Assembly (NCBI GenBank): GCA_016792625.1
Contig: JAEUKK010000050.1
Span: 62,001 to 126,000, forward strand
Origin: Deltaproteobacteria bacterium
GTDB lineage: Bacteria > Myxococcota_A > UBA796 > UBA2385
Direction: 5' to 3'
Length of the DNA: 64,000 nt
Shown here: in pieces, positions 1-9,332 of the stretch
Layout of the letters: the number at the start of each line of letters is the position of its first letter
Position numbering within the stretch: position 1 is the stretch's first letter
The notes under the pieces: generated by a model
The model's database searches: none
What the model saw: the letters and a program-made list of their open reading frames with translations, nothing else
What the model was told of the DNA's origin: nothing
Translations under genes and position numbers: made by a program

Positions 1-1
1 C

Positions 2-406
2 GACTCGCCCATCTACCGGCTGCGCCAGGGCCGCCTGCGCCAAGCGGGCATGGAGGGCACCGGCACCTTCCGTCGGCTCGAGGCCTACCTGGGCATGGGG
101 CCGGCGGTCAGCGAGGTGCTCAAGCGCGAGCGGTGGGAGCTTCGCCCTGGCGACGTGCTGCTGCTGCTCTCCGACGGCGTTCTGAGCGCGCTCGAGGAGG
201 AGGACCTCGCTGCCCTCTGGGCCCGCACCAAAGAGCCCGCCCGCTTCTGCCGGGCGGTCATCGAAGAGGTCGCGCGCACCGGGGTGGATGACGACGCGAC
301 CATCGTCGCGGTCGAGCTGCTCGAAGAGCAGGAGGGCGCCTCGCCCGAGCGACACCTCGACGCCCCCGATCCGCCGCGCCGGCTGCTGTTGGGGGATGGG
401 GACTGA
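2..406 (+). CDS. PP2C-type protein phosphatase, C-terminal fragment
   Basis: The reading frame is open from the window edge, so only the last 134 residues are present and the true start lies upstream. The fragment has the closing motifs of PP2C/Stp-type Ser/Thr phosphatases: a stretch LLLLSDGVLSAL, in which the Asp of SDG is a metal ligand in the family, and a late DDATIVAV segment supplying the final metal-binding Asp. The preceding GDVLL turn also fits. Such enzymes remove phosphate from Ser/Thr, usually opposing Hanks-type kinases, and two such kinases are encoded about 40 kb downstream. A short acidic, Pro-rich tail of about 30 residues follows the catalytic core. A SpoIIE-type phosphatase is a possible alternative because the N-terminal domains are not visible. 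Confidence 0.8.
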   Translation, partial: DSPIYRLRQGRLRQAGMEGTGTFRRLEAYLGMGPAVSEVLKRERWELRPGDVLLLLSDGVLSALEEEDLAALWARTKEPARFCRAVIEEVARTGVDDDATIVAVELLEEQEGASPERHLDAPDPPRRLLLGDGD

Positions 407-632
407 GCCCGACCCTTGGCGGGATTGACGTGTGACGCGTTGTTTTGGTGTGCACTTGCGCGCCCGGCTGCGTGGAGGGGGCGCGCTCCCCTCGGGCGCC
501 CTTGCCAGCGGCCCGGCGCCGTGTGAGAGGGCGGGGCGCTGGGGCGGTACCGTCTGCCCTGGCCGGTCAGGGGGCCGCCTGCAGCGCGGGCGCCCAGCGC
601 TCCACCCCGGTGGGGCCCTGCCCAAGCTCCTC
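407..632. other. Intergenic region upstream of tRNA-Gly
   Basis: This 226-base gap separates the phosphatase stop from tRNA-Gly. A TTGACG resembling a -35 box sits at 425-430, but no convincing -10 box follows at the right distance. A small inverted repeat CCACC-CC-GGTGG at 602-613 is the only clear structure. I see no credible small gene. Confidence 0.4.
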
Positions 633-708
633 GCGGGTGTAGCTCAGTCGGTAGAGCACGAGCTTCCCAAGCTCGGGGTCGCGGGTTCGAACCCCGTCGC
701 CCGCTCCA
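633..708 (+). tRNA. tRNA-Gly(CCC)
   Basis: A full cloverleaf can be drawn. The acceptor stem GCGGGTG pairs with CGCCCGC (one G-T pair), the D arm is GCTC/GAGC, the anticodon stem is CGAGC/GCTCG around loop TTCCCAA giving anticodon CCC, and the T arm carries TTCGAAC. The discriminator T and an encoded CCA end the gene at 708, unlike the other tRNAs in this window, which lack an encoded CCA. Confidence 0.96.
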
Positions 709-829
709 TCTCCCTCCCCCGCGGCTTCGGCCGCGTCCCTCGCCCCTCGGGGCGAGCCCCGGAGCCCGGCCCCTCCTCCTCACGGATGGATGGTCCGGGC
801 TTCCTGCGTTCCAGGCGGGGCCCCTCCGC

Positions 830-3800
830 ATGGTGCACGCCGCGCCCCCTGCCCGCCGCCCGCCCCGGGCTTGGTGGGCCCCGCCCGTCCTCGGCCTGCT
901 CCTGCTCGGGGGTGGGCTGTTCGTGCTGCGCGACCCGGCGGTGCACCGGCTGCTCGCCGCGCGCCTCGAACGGGCCCTGGCCGCGCGGCTCGGCGTGCAC
1001 CTCGCGCTCTCGGCGGTCGAGCTCGACCCGGTGGGCGGCGGGCTGCGGGTGGCCGGCCTCGCCCTGCGCGCGCCCGAGGCTGACGGGGGCCTCGGCCCGG
1101 TCTGGCTCTCGGTCGAGGAGCTCTGGGTGGGGCTGGACTGGCGCGGCGGACGGCCGGCGATCGGCCACGTCGAGATCACCGCGCCCTCGCTGCGCCTGCA
1201 CGTCGACAGCGACGGCGTAGTCGAGCTTCGCAGCCTGCCTCTTGACCTGCTCGGCGGCGGCGAGCCGGCCCCGGCGACCACCCCCCAGGCGCTGCCCTGG
1301 TCGAGCCTGCGGGTGACCGACGCCTGGGTCGAGGTGGTGCACCCGCTGGGCGCGCTGCGGGCCGAGCGGGTCGACCTGCTGCCCCAGCCGGGCAGCCCCA
1401 GCGAGCTGCGCCTCGAGCTCGGGGCGGTCACCGTTCAGCGCGATGACTTCGTTCAGGTGGCCGAGCAGGTCGTCATTCCGGGGCTCACCGTGCGGCCCGA
1501 CCGGGTCATCGTGCCCGCGGTGGCCCTGTCCTTCCCGGCGCTCGACCTGAGCGCCAGCCTCGATCTGGTGCCTGGGGGCGCGGTCGACGCGCGCCTCGAC
1601 CTCGACGCCGATCTGGTCGGCCTCAGCCCGGTGCTCGGGCCCCGGCTCGGCGCCGAGGGCGCGCTGCGGCTGGGCGGGCGCCTGACCGGGACCCTCGCCG
1701 CCCCGGTCGCCCAGGGCCGGCTCGCCGCCGACGACTTCGTCCTGCTGCAGCTCGACGAAGAGGTGCCAGGGCTCTGGCGCCGCCGCGCGCTGGGTGACCT
1801 GCGCTCGGACTGGTCCTTCGACGGCCGGCAGGCGGCCCTCGGCCCCCTCGAGGCGCGCTGGGCCGGCGGCACCCTGACCCTGGAGGGCGGCTACGACGTC
1901 TTCACCAGCGGCCTGTTCCTGCAGGCCAGCGGCCGCGGGATCAGCCTGCAGGACGCGCTCGCCGACACCAGCGTGCACGAGCGCGCCTGGGTCGAGATGG
2001 GCACCGACCTCGACCTCGTGGTCGGCGGCACGCTGGAGCCCCTGCGCCTCGTCGGCACCCTCGACCTGCGGGCCGATCAGCTCGTGGTGGGCGACGGGCC
2101 GGTGGGGGCGCCGGGCACCGCGGCCCTGCTCACCGTGCCCAAGGTCGGCCTCTTCGCCGAGCTGGACGTGCACCCCGACCGCTTCCGCATCCACGCGCAG
2201 CGGCTGGGCACCGCCCGCACCGAGGCCGAGGTGGACGCCTGGGTCCACCTCACCCCGGGCACGCCCCTCGACATCGCGGTGAATTTCCGTCGGATCGCGC
2301 TGGATGAGCTGCGGCCCCTCGGCGGCCTCGGGCTGCAAGGCCAAGGGCAGCTCCGCGGGCGGCTGGCCGGCCCGGCGAGCGCGCTCCACCTGACCGGCGA
2401 CTTGGACGTGGCCGACTTTGTATTGGGTGAGGTGCCCTATGCAGACCGGCTGCGCGCCCGCATCGACACGCCCGACCTCGAGGTGCTGCGCTTCGTCGAG
2501 ATCGACGCGCTGCGGGGCCAGAGCCCGTACACCGGCCACGTCTTTGTGCACTTCGATCAGCCCGGCATCCCGCTCGACATCCAGGCCGATGTGGTCGGCG
2601 GGCGCCTGTCGGACTTCACGGGCATGTTCCTCGAGATCCCCGGCCTCGACGCGCAGCTCGACGGGGGGCTGAGCCTGCGCGGCCCCTACGATCACTTCGA
2701 CGGCGAGGGCAGCTTCGCCCTGTCGGCGGTGAACCTGTTCGGCGAGCCCTTCCCCGAGGGGCAGGCCCGGGCCCGCATGGTCGGCGGGCGCTTCTTGCTC
2801 GACCGCCTCAGCCTCAGCCGCCTCGACGGGCTCGAGACCCTGCTCGCCCGGGGCAGCATCGGGGCCGGCTGGGCGACCAATATTGACGTGCAGAGCGGCG
2901 GTCTGCGCCTCGAGCGCATGCACCTGCTCCACGGCCTGCCGCTCTGGGGTGAGCTCGACCTGGCGGCGACGGTGGGCGGCACGCTCTTCGCGCCGGCCCC
3001 GCGCGGCGCGGTGCGGGTGAGCCGCTCGGCCATCGGGCAGCGGAAGGTCGACGACTCGGTGGTGCGCTTCACCACCACCGGCACGACCCTGCGCTACGAG
3101 GCCAACGCGATCGGCGAAGACCTGCGCCTGAACGGTGATCTGCAGTTGGATGGCCTGGGCGCCTGGACGGTCGACGCCCGCGCCGACGGCTTCCCGCTCG
3201 ACGTGTTTTACCCCCGGGCGCCCGACGGCAGCCCTGTGCTGGCCTCGGTGGACGGCACGCTGCGAGGCGGCGGCACCCTCGCCGGGGATCAAGCGCTGCG
3301 CGCGACCCTCGCCGCGGAGCTGAGCGCCGTCCGGCTCGACTGGGGCGGCCACAGCCTGCGCAACCCGACGCCCTGGGCGCTCAAGTGGGCGCAGGGCGCA
3401 TTTGAGCTGGATGGGGTCGCCCTCGAGGGCGGGGCCACCGCCCTGACCTTCACCGGAAAGGGTGACCGGCGCGGTGATCTCGACCTGGCCGGCGGCGGGA
3501 CCCTCGACCTCGACCTGCTCCGGCTGGTCACCCCGGGCATTGAGCGCGCCTCGGGCCGCGCCCAAATTGGGCTCACCGTCGAGGGCCCCGCCGGGAACGC
3601 CGTGCCCAAGGTCAAGATCGACGTCAGCGGCGCGAGCTTCCTCACCGAGTACTTCCCCCAGCCTTTTGAAGAGGTGCAGGCCCAGCTCAGCGGGGCGCCC
3701 GACCGCTTCGTCATCGAGGCGGCGACCGGCCGGCTGGGGGGCGGCGCGGTTGACCTGCGGGGGCAGATCGCGGCGGATGCCTGGGCCCCGGCGCACTTTG

Positions 3801-4822
3801 ACCTCCGCGCCAACGTCGACGACGCCCGGGTGCGCTACCTCAGCTTCTTGCCGGCGATGGAGGGCGACGCCCGCCTGCGTTTTGATGGCCCGGTTGATGA
3901 CCTGCTGCTCGCTGGTGACATCATCGTGCAGGACATGGTCTTCGCCGAGCGCATCGACTGGGAGGACTGGCTGCTCCAGTTCGGCGGCGACCGCTTGGCC
4001 GGCGCCGCGGCCGACACCACCGGCGACTATTTTGGGCTCAACCTCAAAATCTCCGCCGACAACACCATCCGCATGCGCAACAACGTCGGCGACCTCTCCG
4101 CCTCGGCTGACCTTCGTTTTGTCGGCGACACCTCCAAGCCAGGCCTGCTCGGCGACGTGCGGGCCCAGCCCGGCGGCCGGGTCTACCTCAAGGAGCGCGA
4201 GTTCGAGATCACCCGCGCCGACCTGCATTTTGGCGACGCCTTCGCCTTTGACCCCGAGCTCGACATCGCGCTCGCCACCACCGTGCGCGCGCGGGAAGAC
4301 ACCTACGCCATCGACTACCGCGTGCTGGGGCCCTACTCCGACTGGACGACCGACTCGAGCAGCGATCCGGGGCTGCCGCCCGCCGACATCAACTCGCTGC
4401 TGCTTTTTGGCATGACCAGCTCGGAGATGGAGCGCTATGGCGGCGCGGCGGGCGCGCTCATGTTCGAGGGCAGCGACCTGGTGGCGAGCAAGCTCGGCGT
4501 GATCGAGCGGGTGGGGGAGCGCATCTACGGCCTCGAGCTCATCCGCCCCGAGCGCATCGATCTGGTCACCGGCGTGAACGAGCGGGGCTCGGGCACGGTG
4601 TCCTCCGACATGCGCCTGCTCGTCGAGAAGGACTTCGACTGGGGCACTCTCATCTTTGAGCAGAACCTCTACCGCACGTCCGACACCTACCTTGGGTTTG
4701 AAAAGCGCCTCGCGCGCAAGTTGTACACGCGGGCCTACTGGGCGCGGGAGCAGGTCGGTCGCCGGCTCAACATCGGCGGTGCCTACGGCGCCGAGCTGAA
4801 CTTGCGGTGGGAGCTCGATTGA
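830..4822 (+). CDS. tamB: TamB-like translocation and assembly module protein (DUF490/AsmA-like)
   Basis: This 1330-residue protein has one N-terminal membrane anchor (about residues 14-33) followed by a very long run of beta-strand-rich repeats typical of TamB/AsmA-like proteins. These form a hydrophobic groove across the periplasm and are thought to carry lipid, or to assist outer-membrane protein assembly, between the two membranes. The last third has the TamB C-terminal domain signature: repeated 'G..V....GG.VYL..REFEI..ADL.F' blocks near residues 1110-1150 and a strand-rich end. The next gene is an Omp85 protein overlapping it by a few bases, which is the classic TamA-TamB partnership although here tamB comes first. 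The size is close to E. coli TamB (about 1260). The ATG at 830 is the first that retains the anchor. Confidence 0.9.
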   Translation: MVHAAPPARRPPRAWWAPPVLGLLLLGGGLFVLRDPAVHRLLAARLERALAARLGVHLALSAVELDPVGGGLRVAGLALRAPEADGGLGPVWLSVEELWVGLDWRGGRPAIGHVEITAPSLRLHVDSDGVVELRSLPLDLLGGGEPAPATTPQALPWSSLRVTDAWVEVVHPLGALRAERVDLLPQPGSPSELRLELGAVTVQRDDFVQVAEQVVIPGLTVRPDRVIVPAVALSFPALDLSASLDLVPGGAVDARLDLDADLVGLSPVLGPRLGAEGALRLGGRLTGTLAAPVAQGRLAADDFVLLQLDEEVPGLWRRRALGDLRSDWSFDGRQAALGPLEARWAGGTLTLEGGYDVFTSGLFLQASGRGISLQDALADTSVHERAWVEMGTDLDLVVGGTLEPLRLVGTLDLRADQLVVGDGPVGAPGTAALLTVPKVGLFAELDVHPDRFRIHAQRLGTARTEAEVDAWVHLTPGTPLDIAVNFRRIALDELRPLGGLGLQGQGQLRGRLAGPASALHLTGDLDVADFVLGEVPYADRLRARIDTPDLEVLRFVEIDALRGQSPYTGHVFVHFDQPGIPLDIQADVVGGRLSDFTGMFLEIPGLDAQLDGGLSLRGPYDHFDGEGSFALSAVNLFGEPFPEGQARARMVGGRFLLDRLSLSRLDGLETLLARGSIGAGWATNIDVQSGGLRLERMHLLHGLPLWGELDLAATVGGTLFAPAPRGAVRVSRSAIGQRKVDDSVVRFTTTGTTLRYEANAIGEDLRLNGDLQLDGLGAWTVDARADGFPLDVFYPRAPDGSPVLASVDGTLRGGGTLAGDQALRATLAAELSAVRLDWGGHSLRNPTPWALKWAQGAFELDGVALEGGATALTFTGKGDRRGDLDLAGGGTLDLDLLRLVTPGIERASGRAQIGLTVEGPAGNAVPKVKIDVSGASFLTEYFPQPFEEVQAQLSGAPDRFVIEAATGRLGGGAVDLRGQIAADAWAPAHFDLRANVDDARVRYLSFLPAMEGDARLRFDGPVDDLLLAGDIIVQDMVFAERIDWEDWLLQFGGDRLAGAAADTTGDYFGLNLKISADNTIRMRNNVGDLSASADLRFVGDTSKPGLLGDVRAQPGGRVYLKEREFEITRADLHFGDAFAFDPELDIALATTVRAREDTYAIDYRVLGPYSDWTTDSSSDPGLPPADINSLLLFGMTSSEMERYGGAAGALMFEGSDLVASKLGVIERVGERIYGLELIRPERIDLVTGVNERGSGTVSSDMRLLVEKDFDWGTLIFEQNLYRTSDTYLGFEKRLARKLYTRAYWAREQVGRRLNIGGAYGAELNLRWELD

Positions 4823-7800
4823 GCGCGGCCCTCCGCTTCCTGTGGTGTGCGCGGTTCGCCGGGCTGCTCGGCCTGCTCCTCGTCGGGAGCAGCGCCGCCG
4901 CCGCTGATCCGGCCGAGTTCGCTGGGCACCCGGTGGTGCAGGTCTCCCTGATCGCCGTGCGGGGTGAGCTCCCCAGCGAGAACCTCGAGCCGCTGCTCCG
5001 GGTGCGCCAGGGCCAGGCCCTCGATTTGGGCCTCGTACGCCAAGACCTCGCGCTGCTCCACCAAGCCGGCGGTTTTAACGCGGTCGAGGCGGTGGCCGAG
5101 CCCTGGACCATCGACACCGCCGAGGGCCCCGCCGACGGCGTGATCATCTCCTACCGGGTGGTGAGCGCCCCGCGGGTCGACCTGATCGAGGTCGACGGCC
5201 CCCGCTTCGGCAAGGCGCGCCGCGTGATCGACGCCGCGGTGGGCATTCACAAAGAGGACGCCTTCTACGCCGAGTCAGAGCTGAGCATGCTCGAGGCCCG
5301 GGTGGTCAGCGCCCTGGCCGCCGACGGCTGGAGCCACGCCCGGGCCACCGCCAGCGCCGCGCCGGTGGGCGAGGGGCGGGTGGCGGTGCAGCTGCAGGTC
5401 GACCCCGGTGAGGCCAGCACCTATGGGCACCTGAACATCGTCGGCGACATTATCCTCGACGAGGACCGGGCCTGCGGTTTTGTCGGCGAGGCCCTGCTGC
5501 GGCCGGGCTGCGGGCTGCCGGCCCGCAAGGTCAAGCGCTGGCTGCGGCGGCACGGGGTGGCCGAGGGGCGGCGGGTGGTGCCTCAGGACTTTGATGAGGC
5601 CCTGGTCGACCTCCGCCGGCGCCTCGTCGCTAAGGGCTGGCTGCAGACCCGCATCTCCTACCGGGCGCTGCGGGCCGACGCGGGTGAGCTGGCGGAGATC
5701 CGCACCATCACGGTGGAGGCGGGCCCGCGCCTGCAGGTGGCCGTGGCCGCGCAGACCCGCCGGGAGCGCCTGCTGCCGCCCGCCGACGCCTTGCTCGAGA
5801 CCATGGGCTTCTTCGGCGGGGAGCGGGTGGACGAGGCGGCCCTGCGCGAGGCCCGCGACCGGATGCGCGGCTGGTACGACCGCCAGGGCTACCCCGAAGC
5901 GGCGGTGGAGCTGTCCTCGACGCCCACCAAAGACGGGACGCGCCTCGAGCTGCAGGTGACGCACGGGGGGCGTCAGCACGTGCGGAGTTTTCAGATCCGC
6001 GGGGCCAAGGCGATGACCGACGCCGAGGTCACCGGCGCGCTGCGGGCCGCGGCGCCCGACACCCTCGGGGAGCGCCGCAACAGCGCCGCCGGCGTGGCCG
6101 AGGCCCTGATCGGCGTCGAAGAGGTGTACCGAGGCCAGGGCTTCCTCAGCGCGAAGCTGACCCACTTTGAGACAGCCAAGCTGCGGCGGCGCCTGCCCTG
6201 GCTGCTGCCCCGGCTGCGGCGTGTGCCCGTGGCGGTGGTGATCCGGGTGTCGGAGGGGCCCCAGACCCTGCTCGGGGGCATGCGCAGCGTCGGCGGGAAC
6301 GGCCTTGAGGACGAGCTGATCGCCGCCTCCTCCGCCCAGATGTTGTCGGGGCCCTACAGCCCCACCGCGCTCGACGCCCTCTCCAACCAGATCAAGGCCT
6401 TGTACCAGGGGCAGGGCTACCTCGACGTGGTCGTCGCGCTCGAGGTCGGCCTCTCCGAAGACAAGCAGCTCGCCAACGCCGTCTTCGTCGTGCGGCCTGG
6501 CCACCAAGTGCTGCTGCGCAGCGTGGTCGTGCGCGGCAACCGCCGGACCCGCCCCAAGGTCGTGTCGCGCGAGGTGAGGGTCGGCGTCGGTGAGCCCCTG
6601 ACCCCCGCCGCGCTGGCCGAGTCGCGCCAGGCCATCTACGCGCTGGACCTGTTCCGCGTGGTGGCGCCCGAGCTGGTCGGCGAAGACCCCGGCGTGCGCG
6701 ACCTGCTCATCTCGGTCGATGAGAAGCCGAACATCCAGTTTGACCTCGGCGGCCGGATCTCGACCGACCAGGGTGTGCTCGCCCAGGCCCGCGCCACCCA
6801 CCGCAACCTGAGCGGCCTTGGCCAGAAGGTCAGCCTGCTCGGCCAGGTCGGCTACGGCTGGTTCGGCGAGGAGTGGCGGGTCGACACCCTGCAGCCGGTC
6901 TACCGGGCCGCGGTGCGCTACACCGTGCCCTATGTGCCGGCAGCGGGCGGAAACCTCTTCGTCGAGGCCCTGCTGCGTGAGGCAGTGCAGGAGCCCACCT
7001 TCGGCATCCGCCGCTCGGGCGTGGTCTTCGGCCTGAACCAGCAGATCACCCGGCCGCTGCTCATGGTCTTCGACTATGGCGTGGACTTCCGGGTGCTCGA
7101 GGACGTCGACCCGGGCGCGCTCGTGCCCGGCGACCCCTGGCTCGACGTGCTCGGCGTCAACACCGCCGGGCTCGGCGAGGTCATCCTGCCCTCGGCGCCG
7201 CGCGTGCAGACCGGCCCGAGCCTGCTCGTGGTGTGGGACAAACGAAACGACCCCTTCAACGCCACCGAGGGCCACCTGCTCAGCGGTCAGGTGGAGGGGG
7301 CGCTGCAGTCGGGCGCGGCCGGCGCGATGGTCCGCGGCGAGCTGCGGGCGGAGAAGGTGATCCCTGCCGGCCCGCTCATCCTCGATCTGGTCGGGCGCGC
7401 CGGCGCGGGCATGGTCCGCGGCGCCCGCAGCACCCTGGCCCTCGAGGACCGCTTCTACCTGGGCGGCGGTGGCTCGATGCGCGGCTTTCGCCTCAACAGC
7501 GTCGGGCCCGCCAATTTCGCCGCACGGCCGCGGCTCGACCTGCCGGGCGCGCTGGGCCCCCTGGTCGAGGGCAGCGCCATTCGTGACGCGCCGGCCCAGT
7601 GGGTCAACACCGGCGGGGACAGCATGCTCAAGGGCACCTTCGAGCTGCGGGTGCCCTTGTCGGTGCTGCCCTCGGTCAAGTCCGACAGCGCAAGTTTTGT
7701 GACCTTCGCCGAGGTCGGGCGGGTGGCCTTCCTCGATCCCTACGCGGTCACCACCTCGTCCGCCGAGGGCAGCGACCCCTGGGCCCGCTTCTCCACCGGG

Positions 7801-7923
7801 GTGGGCCTGCGGGTGGCCACGCCGATCGGCCCGGCGGCGATCGAGCTGGGCATCAACCCCTTCCGCATCGAAGAGCGGGGCGAGAGCCTGCTGCTCCCGC
7901 ACCTGAGCATCGGCGGCCTCTGA
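4807..7923 (+). CDS. Omp85-family outer-membrane assembly protein (TamA/BamA-like) with extra POTRA domains
   Basis: This is a predicted outer-membrane beta-barrel of 1038 residues with a signal peptide (hydrophobic LLGLLLVGSSAAAA, about residues 18-35). Several POTRA-like repeats cover roughly residues 40-640, recognisable from recurring patterns such as 'VRGNRRTRPKVV' with 'YALDLF' and 'LYQGQGYLDV'. I count six or seven, against three in TamA and five in BamA. The C-terminal 380 residues are the barrel, with the Omp85 loop motif GGGGSMRGF near residue 900. The GTG at 4807 and a TTG at 4819 are both possible starts; the TTG overlaps the tamB stop and would couple translation. The partner tamB lies immediately upstream. 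The protein could be the TamA of this pair or a divergent BamA; the neighbour favours TamA. Confidence 0.88.
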   Translation: MGARLSAALRFLWCARFAGLLGLLLVGSSAAAADPAEFAGHPVVQVSLIAVRGELPSENLEPLLRVRQGQALDLGLVRQDLALLHQAGGFNAVEAVAEPWTIDTAEGPADGVIISYRVVSAPRVDLIEVDGPRFGKARRVIDAAVGIHKEDAFYAESELSMLEARVVSALAADGWSHARATASAAPVGEGRVAVQLQVDPGEASTYGHLNIVGDIILDEDRACGFVGEALLRPGCGLPARKVKRWLRRHGVAEGRRVVPQDFDEALVDLRRRLVAKGWLQTRISYRALRADAGELAEIRTITVEAGPRLQVAVAAQTRRERLLPPADALLETMGFFGGERVDEAALREARDRMRGWYDRQGYPEAAVELSSTPTKDGTRLELQVTHGGRQHVRSFQIRGAKAMTDAEVTGALRAAAPDTLGERRNSAAGVAEALIGVEEVYRGQGFLSAKLTHFETAKLRRRLPWLLPRLRRVPVAVVIRVSEGPQTLLGGMRSVGGNGLEDELIAASSAQMLSGPYSPTALDALSNQIKALYQGQGYLDVVVALEVGLSEDKQLANAVFVVRPGHQVLLRSVVVRGNRRTRPKVVSREVRVGVGEPLTPAALAESRQAIYALDLFRVVAPELVGEDPGVRDLLISVDEKPNIQFDLGGRISTDQGVLAQARATHRNLSGLGQKVSLLGQVGYGWFGEEWRVDTLQPVYRAAVRYTVPYVPAAGGNLFVEALLREAVQEPTFGIRRSGVVFGLNQQITRPLLMVFDYGVDFRVLEDVDPGALVPGDPWLDVLGVNTAGLGEVILPSAPRVQTGPSLLVVWDKRNDPFNATEGHLLSGQVEGALQSGAAGAMVRGELRAEKVIPAGPLILDLVGRAGAGMVRGARSTLALEDRFYLGGGGSMRGFRLNSVGPANFAARPRLDLPGALGPLVEGSAIRDAPAQWVNTGGDSMLKGTFELRVPLSVLPSVKSDSASFVTFAEVGRVAFLDPYAVTTSSAEGSDPWARFSTGVGLRVATPIGPAAIELGINPFRIEERGESLLLPHLSIGGL

Positions 7924-7945
7924 GCGGGCTTTCGGCCGGCGTGGC

Positions 7946-9268
7946 TCAGCCCAACAGCACCTGGCGCACGCTGCGAATGGCCTCAGGGTCGCCGGTCTCG
8001 CGCGCGGCCTCGGCCACCAGCGCGTGCAGCCGCGCCTCGTCCAAGGGGCGGTCGAGCAAGGCGAGATCAACGGCGAGGCCGAGGTTCCCGAAGTCTTTGT
8101 GCGCGCTGGCGAGGTTGCTGGCGCCGCCCTGGTAGATGGCGTCGTCGATCGCCCGCTTGGTGCCGCGGGTGTCGGCGTGGGCGACGATGAGGGCGACCTT
8201 GCCGACCGCGCCGTCCTCGACCAGGCCCATGCGGATGAGCGGGGCGAAGACGCAGTCGCGCACCGCCCCGGTCTTGGAGAAGTTGCCGAAGGTCTGGGCC
8301 ACGCGGCGGGCGATGCGGGGCTGGGCCTCTTGGGTGCTGGCCCCGATGTGCGGCGTGACCGCGACCTTGGGCTGGTCGCGGTAGGGGTTGACCCAGGGGT
8401 CGCTGGCGCCGCGGGGCTCGTCGGGGAAGACGTCGACCGCCGCCCGGCGGATCGCGCCCTGATCAATGGCGTGCAGCAGATCTTCGGCGGTGTGCAGAAA
8501 ACCGCGGGCGAGGTTGATGAAGACCCGGGGCGAGCTGGCCGGGCGGTCTGCGCCGAGCTGCAGCAGCAGCTCGCGGCTGAGCAGGCCGGCGTTGCTGCGG
8601 CCGTTCACGTCGGTGGCGCTCAGGTGCACGGTCACGAAGTCGCTGCCGCGCAGCAGGTCGGCGACCGAGGCGGTGGGCGCCCAGCCGAACTCACGCCCGA
8701 CCTCGACCGCCACCTCGCGGGTGTCGAAGAAGCGCACCTGCATGCCCAGCTGCTCGGCCACGCGGGCCGTGGCTCGGCCGATATTCCCGAGCCCGAGCAC
8801 GCCGAGCACCTTGCCTTGCACCTCGTAGCGCTCGGCCTCGGACTTCTCCCAGCCGCCGGCGCGGGTGTGGGCGTCGGTCTCAAAGAGGCGGCGCCCGAGC
8901 GCGATGAGGTGGGCGACGACCAGCTCGACCACGCTGCGGCCGTTGCTGACCGGGTCATTGAAGACCATGACCCCGTGATCGGCGCAAGCGACCTTGTCGA
9001 CGCTGTCATCGCCGATGCAGCAGAGCTGGACCACGAGCAGCTCGGGGCAGGCCTCGACCACCCGCCGGCTGACCGGGACGCGGCTGCGCTTGAACAGGGC
9101 CTGGCTGCGGTGCTGCTGCAGCAGGCGGATCAGCTCCTCTTCGTCGGGGGCGTTGCCCTTGATCCGCACCACCTCGACGCCTTGGCGGGCGAGCTCCTCG
9201 TCGAGGGTCGGGTGGGGGTTCTCGACGACCAGGGCCCGGGTGAGGGGGCCGAGCAGCACACGCGCCAT
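7946..9268 (-). CDS. serA: D-3-phosphoglycerate dehydrogenase-like D-2-hydroxyacid dehydrogenase
   Basis: The 440-residue product belongs to the NAD-dependent D-2-hydroxyacid dehydrogenase family. It has the Rossmann motif GVLGLGNIGRATA near residue 155, the substrate-binding Arg in INLARGF, the catalytic Glu in DVFPDEP and the catalytic His in TPHIGAST. The C-terminal 110 residues look like a regulatory ACT-type module (VGKVALIVAHAD followed by alternating helices and strands), which favours phosphoglycerate dehydrogenase, the first step of serine synthesis. The total length is near that of E. coli SerA (410). I chose the ATG at 9268 because the homologous sequence begins MARVLLGPLT; the upstream extension is low-complexity. 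It is convergent with the Omp85 gene. Confidence 0.82.
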   Translation of the reverse strand: MARVLLGPLTRALVVENPHPTLDEELARQGVEVVRIKGNAPDEEELIRLLQQHRSQALFKRSRVPVSRRVVEACPELLVVQLCCIGDDSVDKVACADHGVMVFNDPVSNGRSVVELVVAHLIALGRRLFETDAHTRAGGWEKSEAERYEVQGKVLGVLGLGNIGRATARVAEQLGMQVRFFDTREVAVEVGREFGWAPTASVADLLRGSDFVTVHLSATDVNGRSNAGLLSRELLLQLGADRPASSPRVFINLARGFLHTAEDLLHAIDQGAIRRAAVDVFPDEPRGASDPWVNPYRDQPKVAVTPHIGASTQEAQPRIARRVAQTFGNFSKTGAVRDCVFAPLIRMGLVEDGAVGKVALIVAHADTRGTKRAIDDAIYQGGASNLASAHKDFGNLGLAVDLALLDRPLDEARLHALVAEAARETGDPEAIRSVRQVLLG

Positions 9269-9332
9269 GGCGACTCCAAGGGGAGGGGAGCGCCGGCTTA
9301 GCCGCTGCCCGCCCGCCTCGCCCTGGCCTCGC

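Noticed and set aside
425-453. TTGACG as a promoter for tRNA-Gly
   Set aside because: No -10 box at 16-18 bases and the distance to the tRNA is about 200 bases.
644-4228. Very long open frame of 1194 codons on the minus strand opposite tamB
   Set aside because: It is a high-GC antisense shadow. The plus-strand frame has a membrane anchor and TamB domains while the antisense translation is low-complexity Arg/Ala/Glu/Gly without domains.
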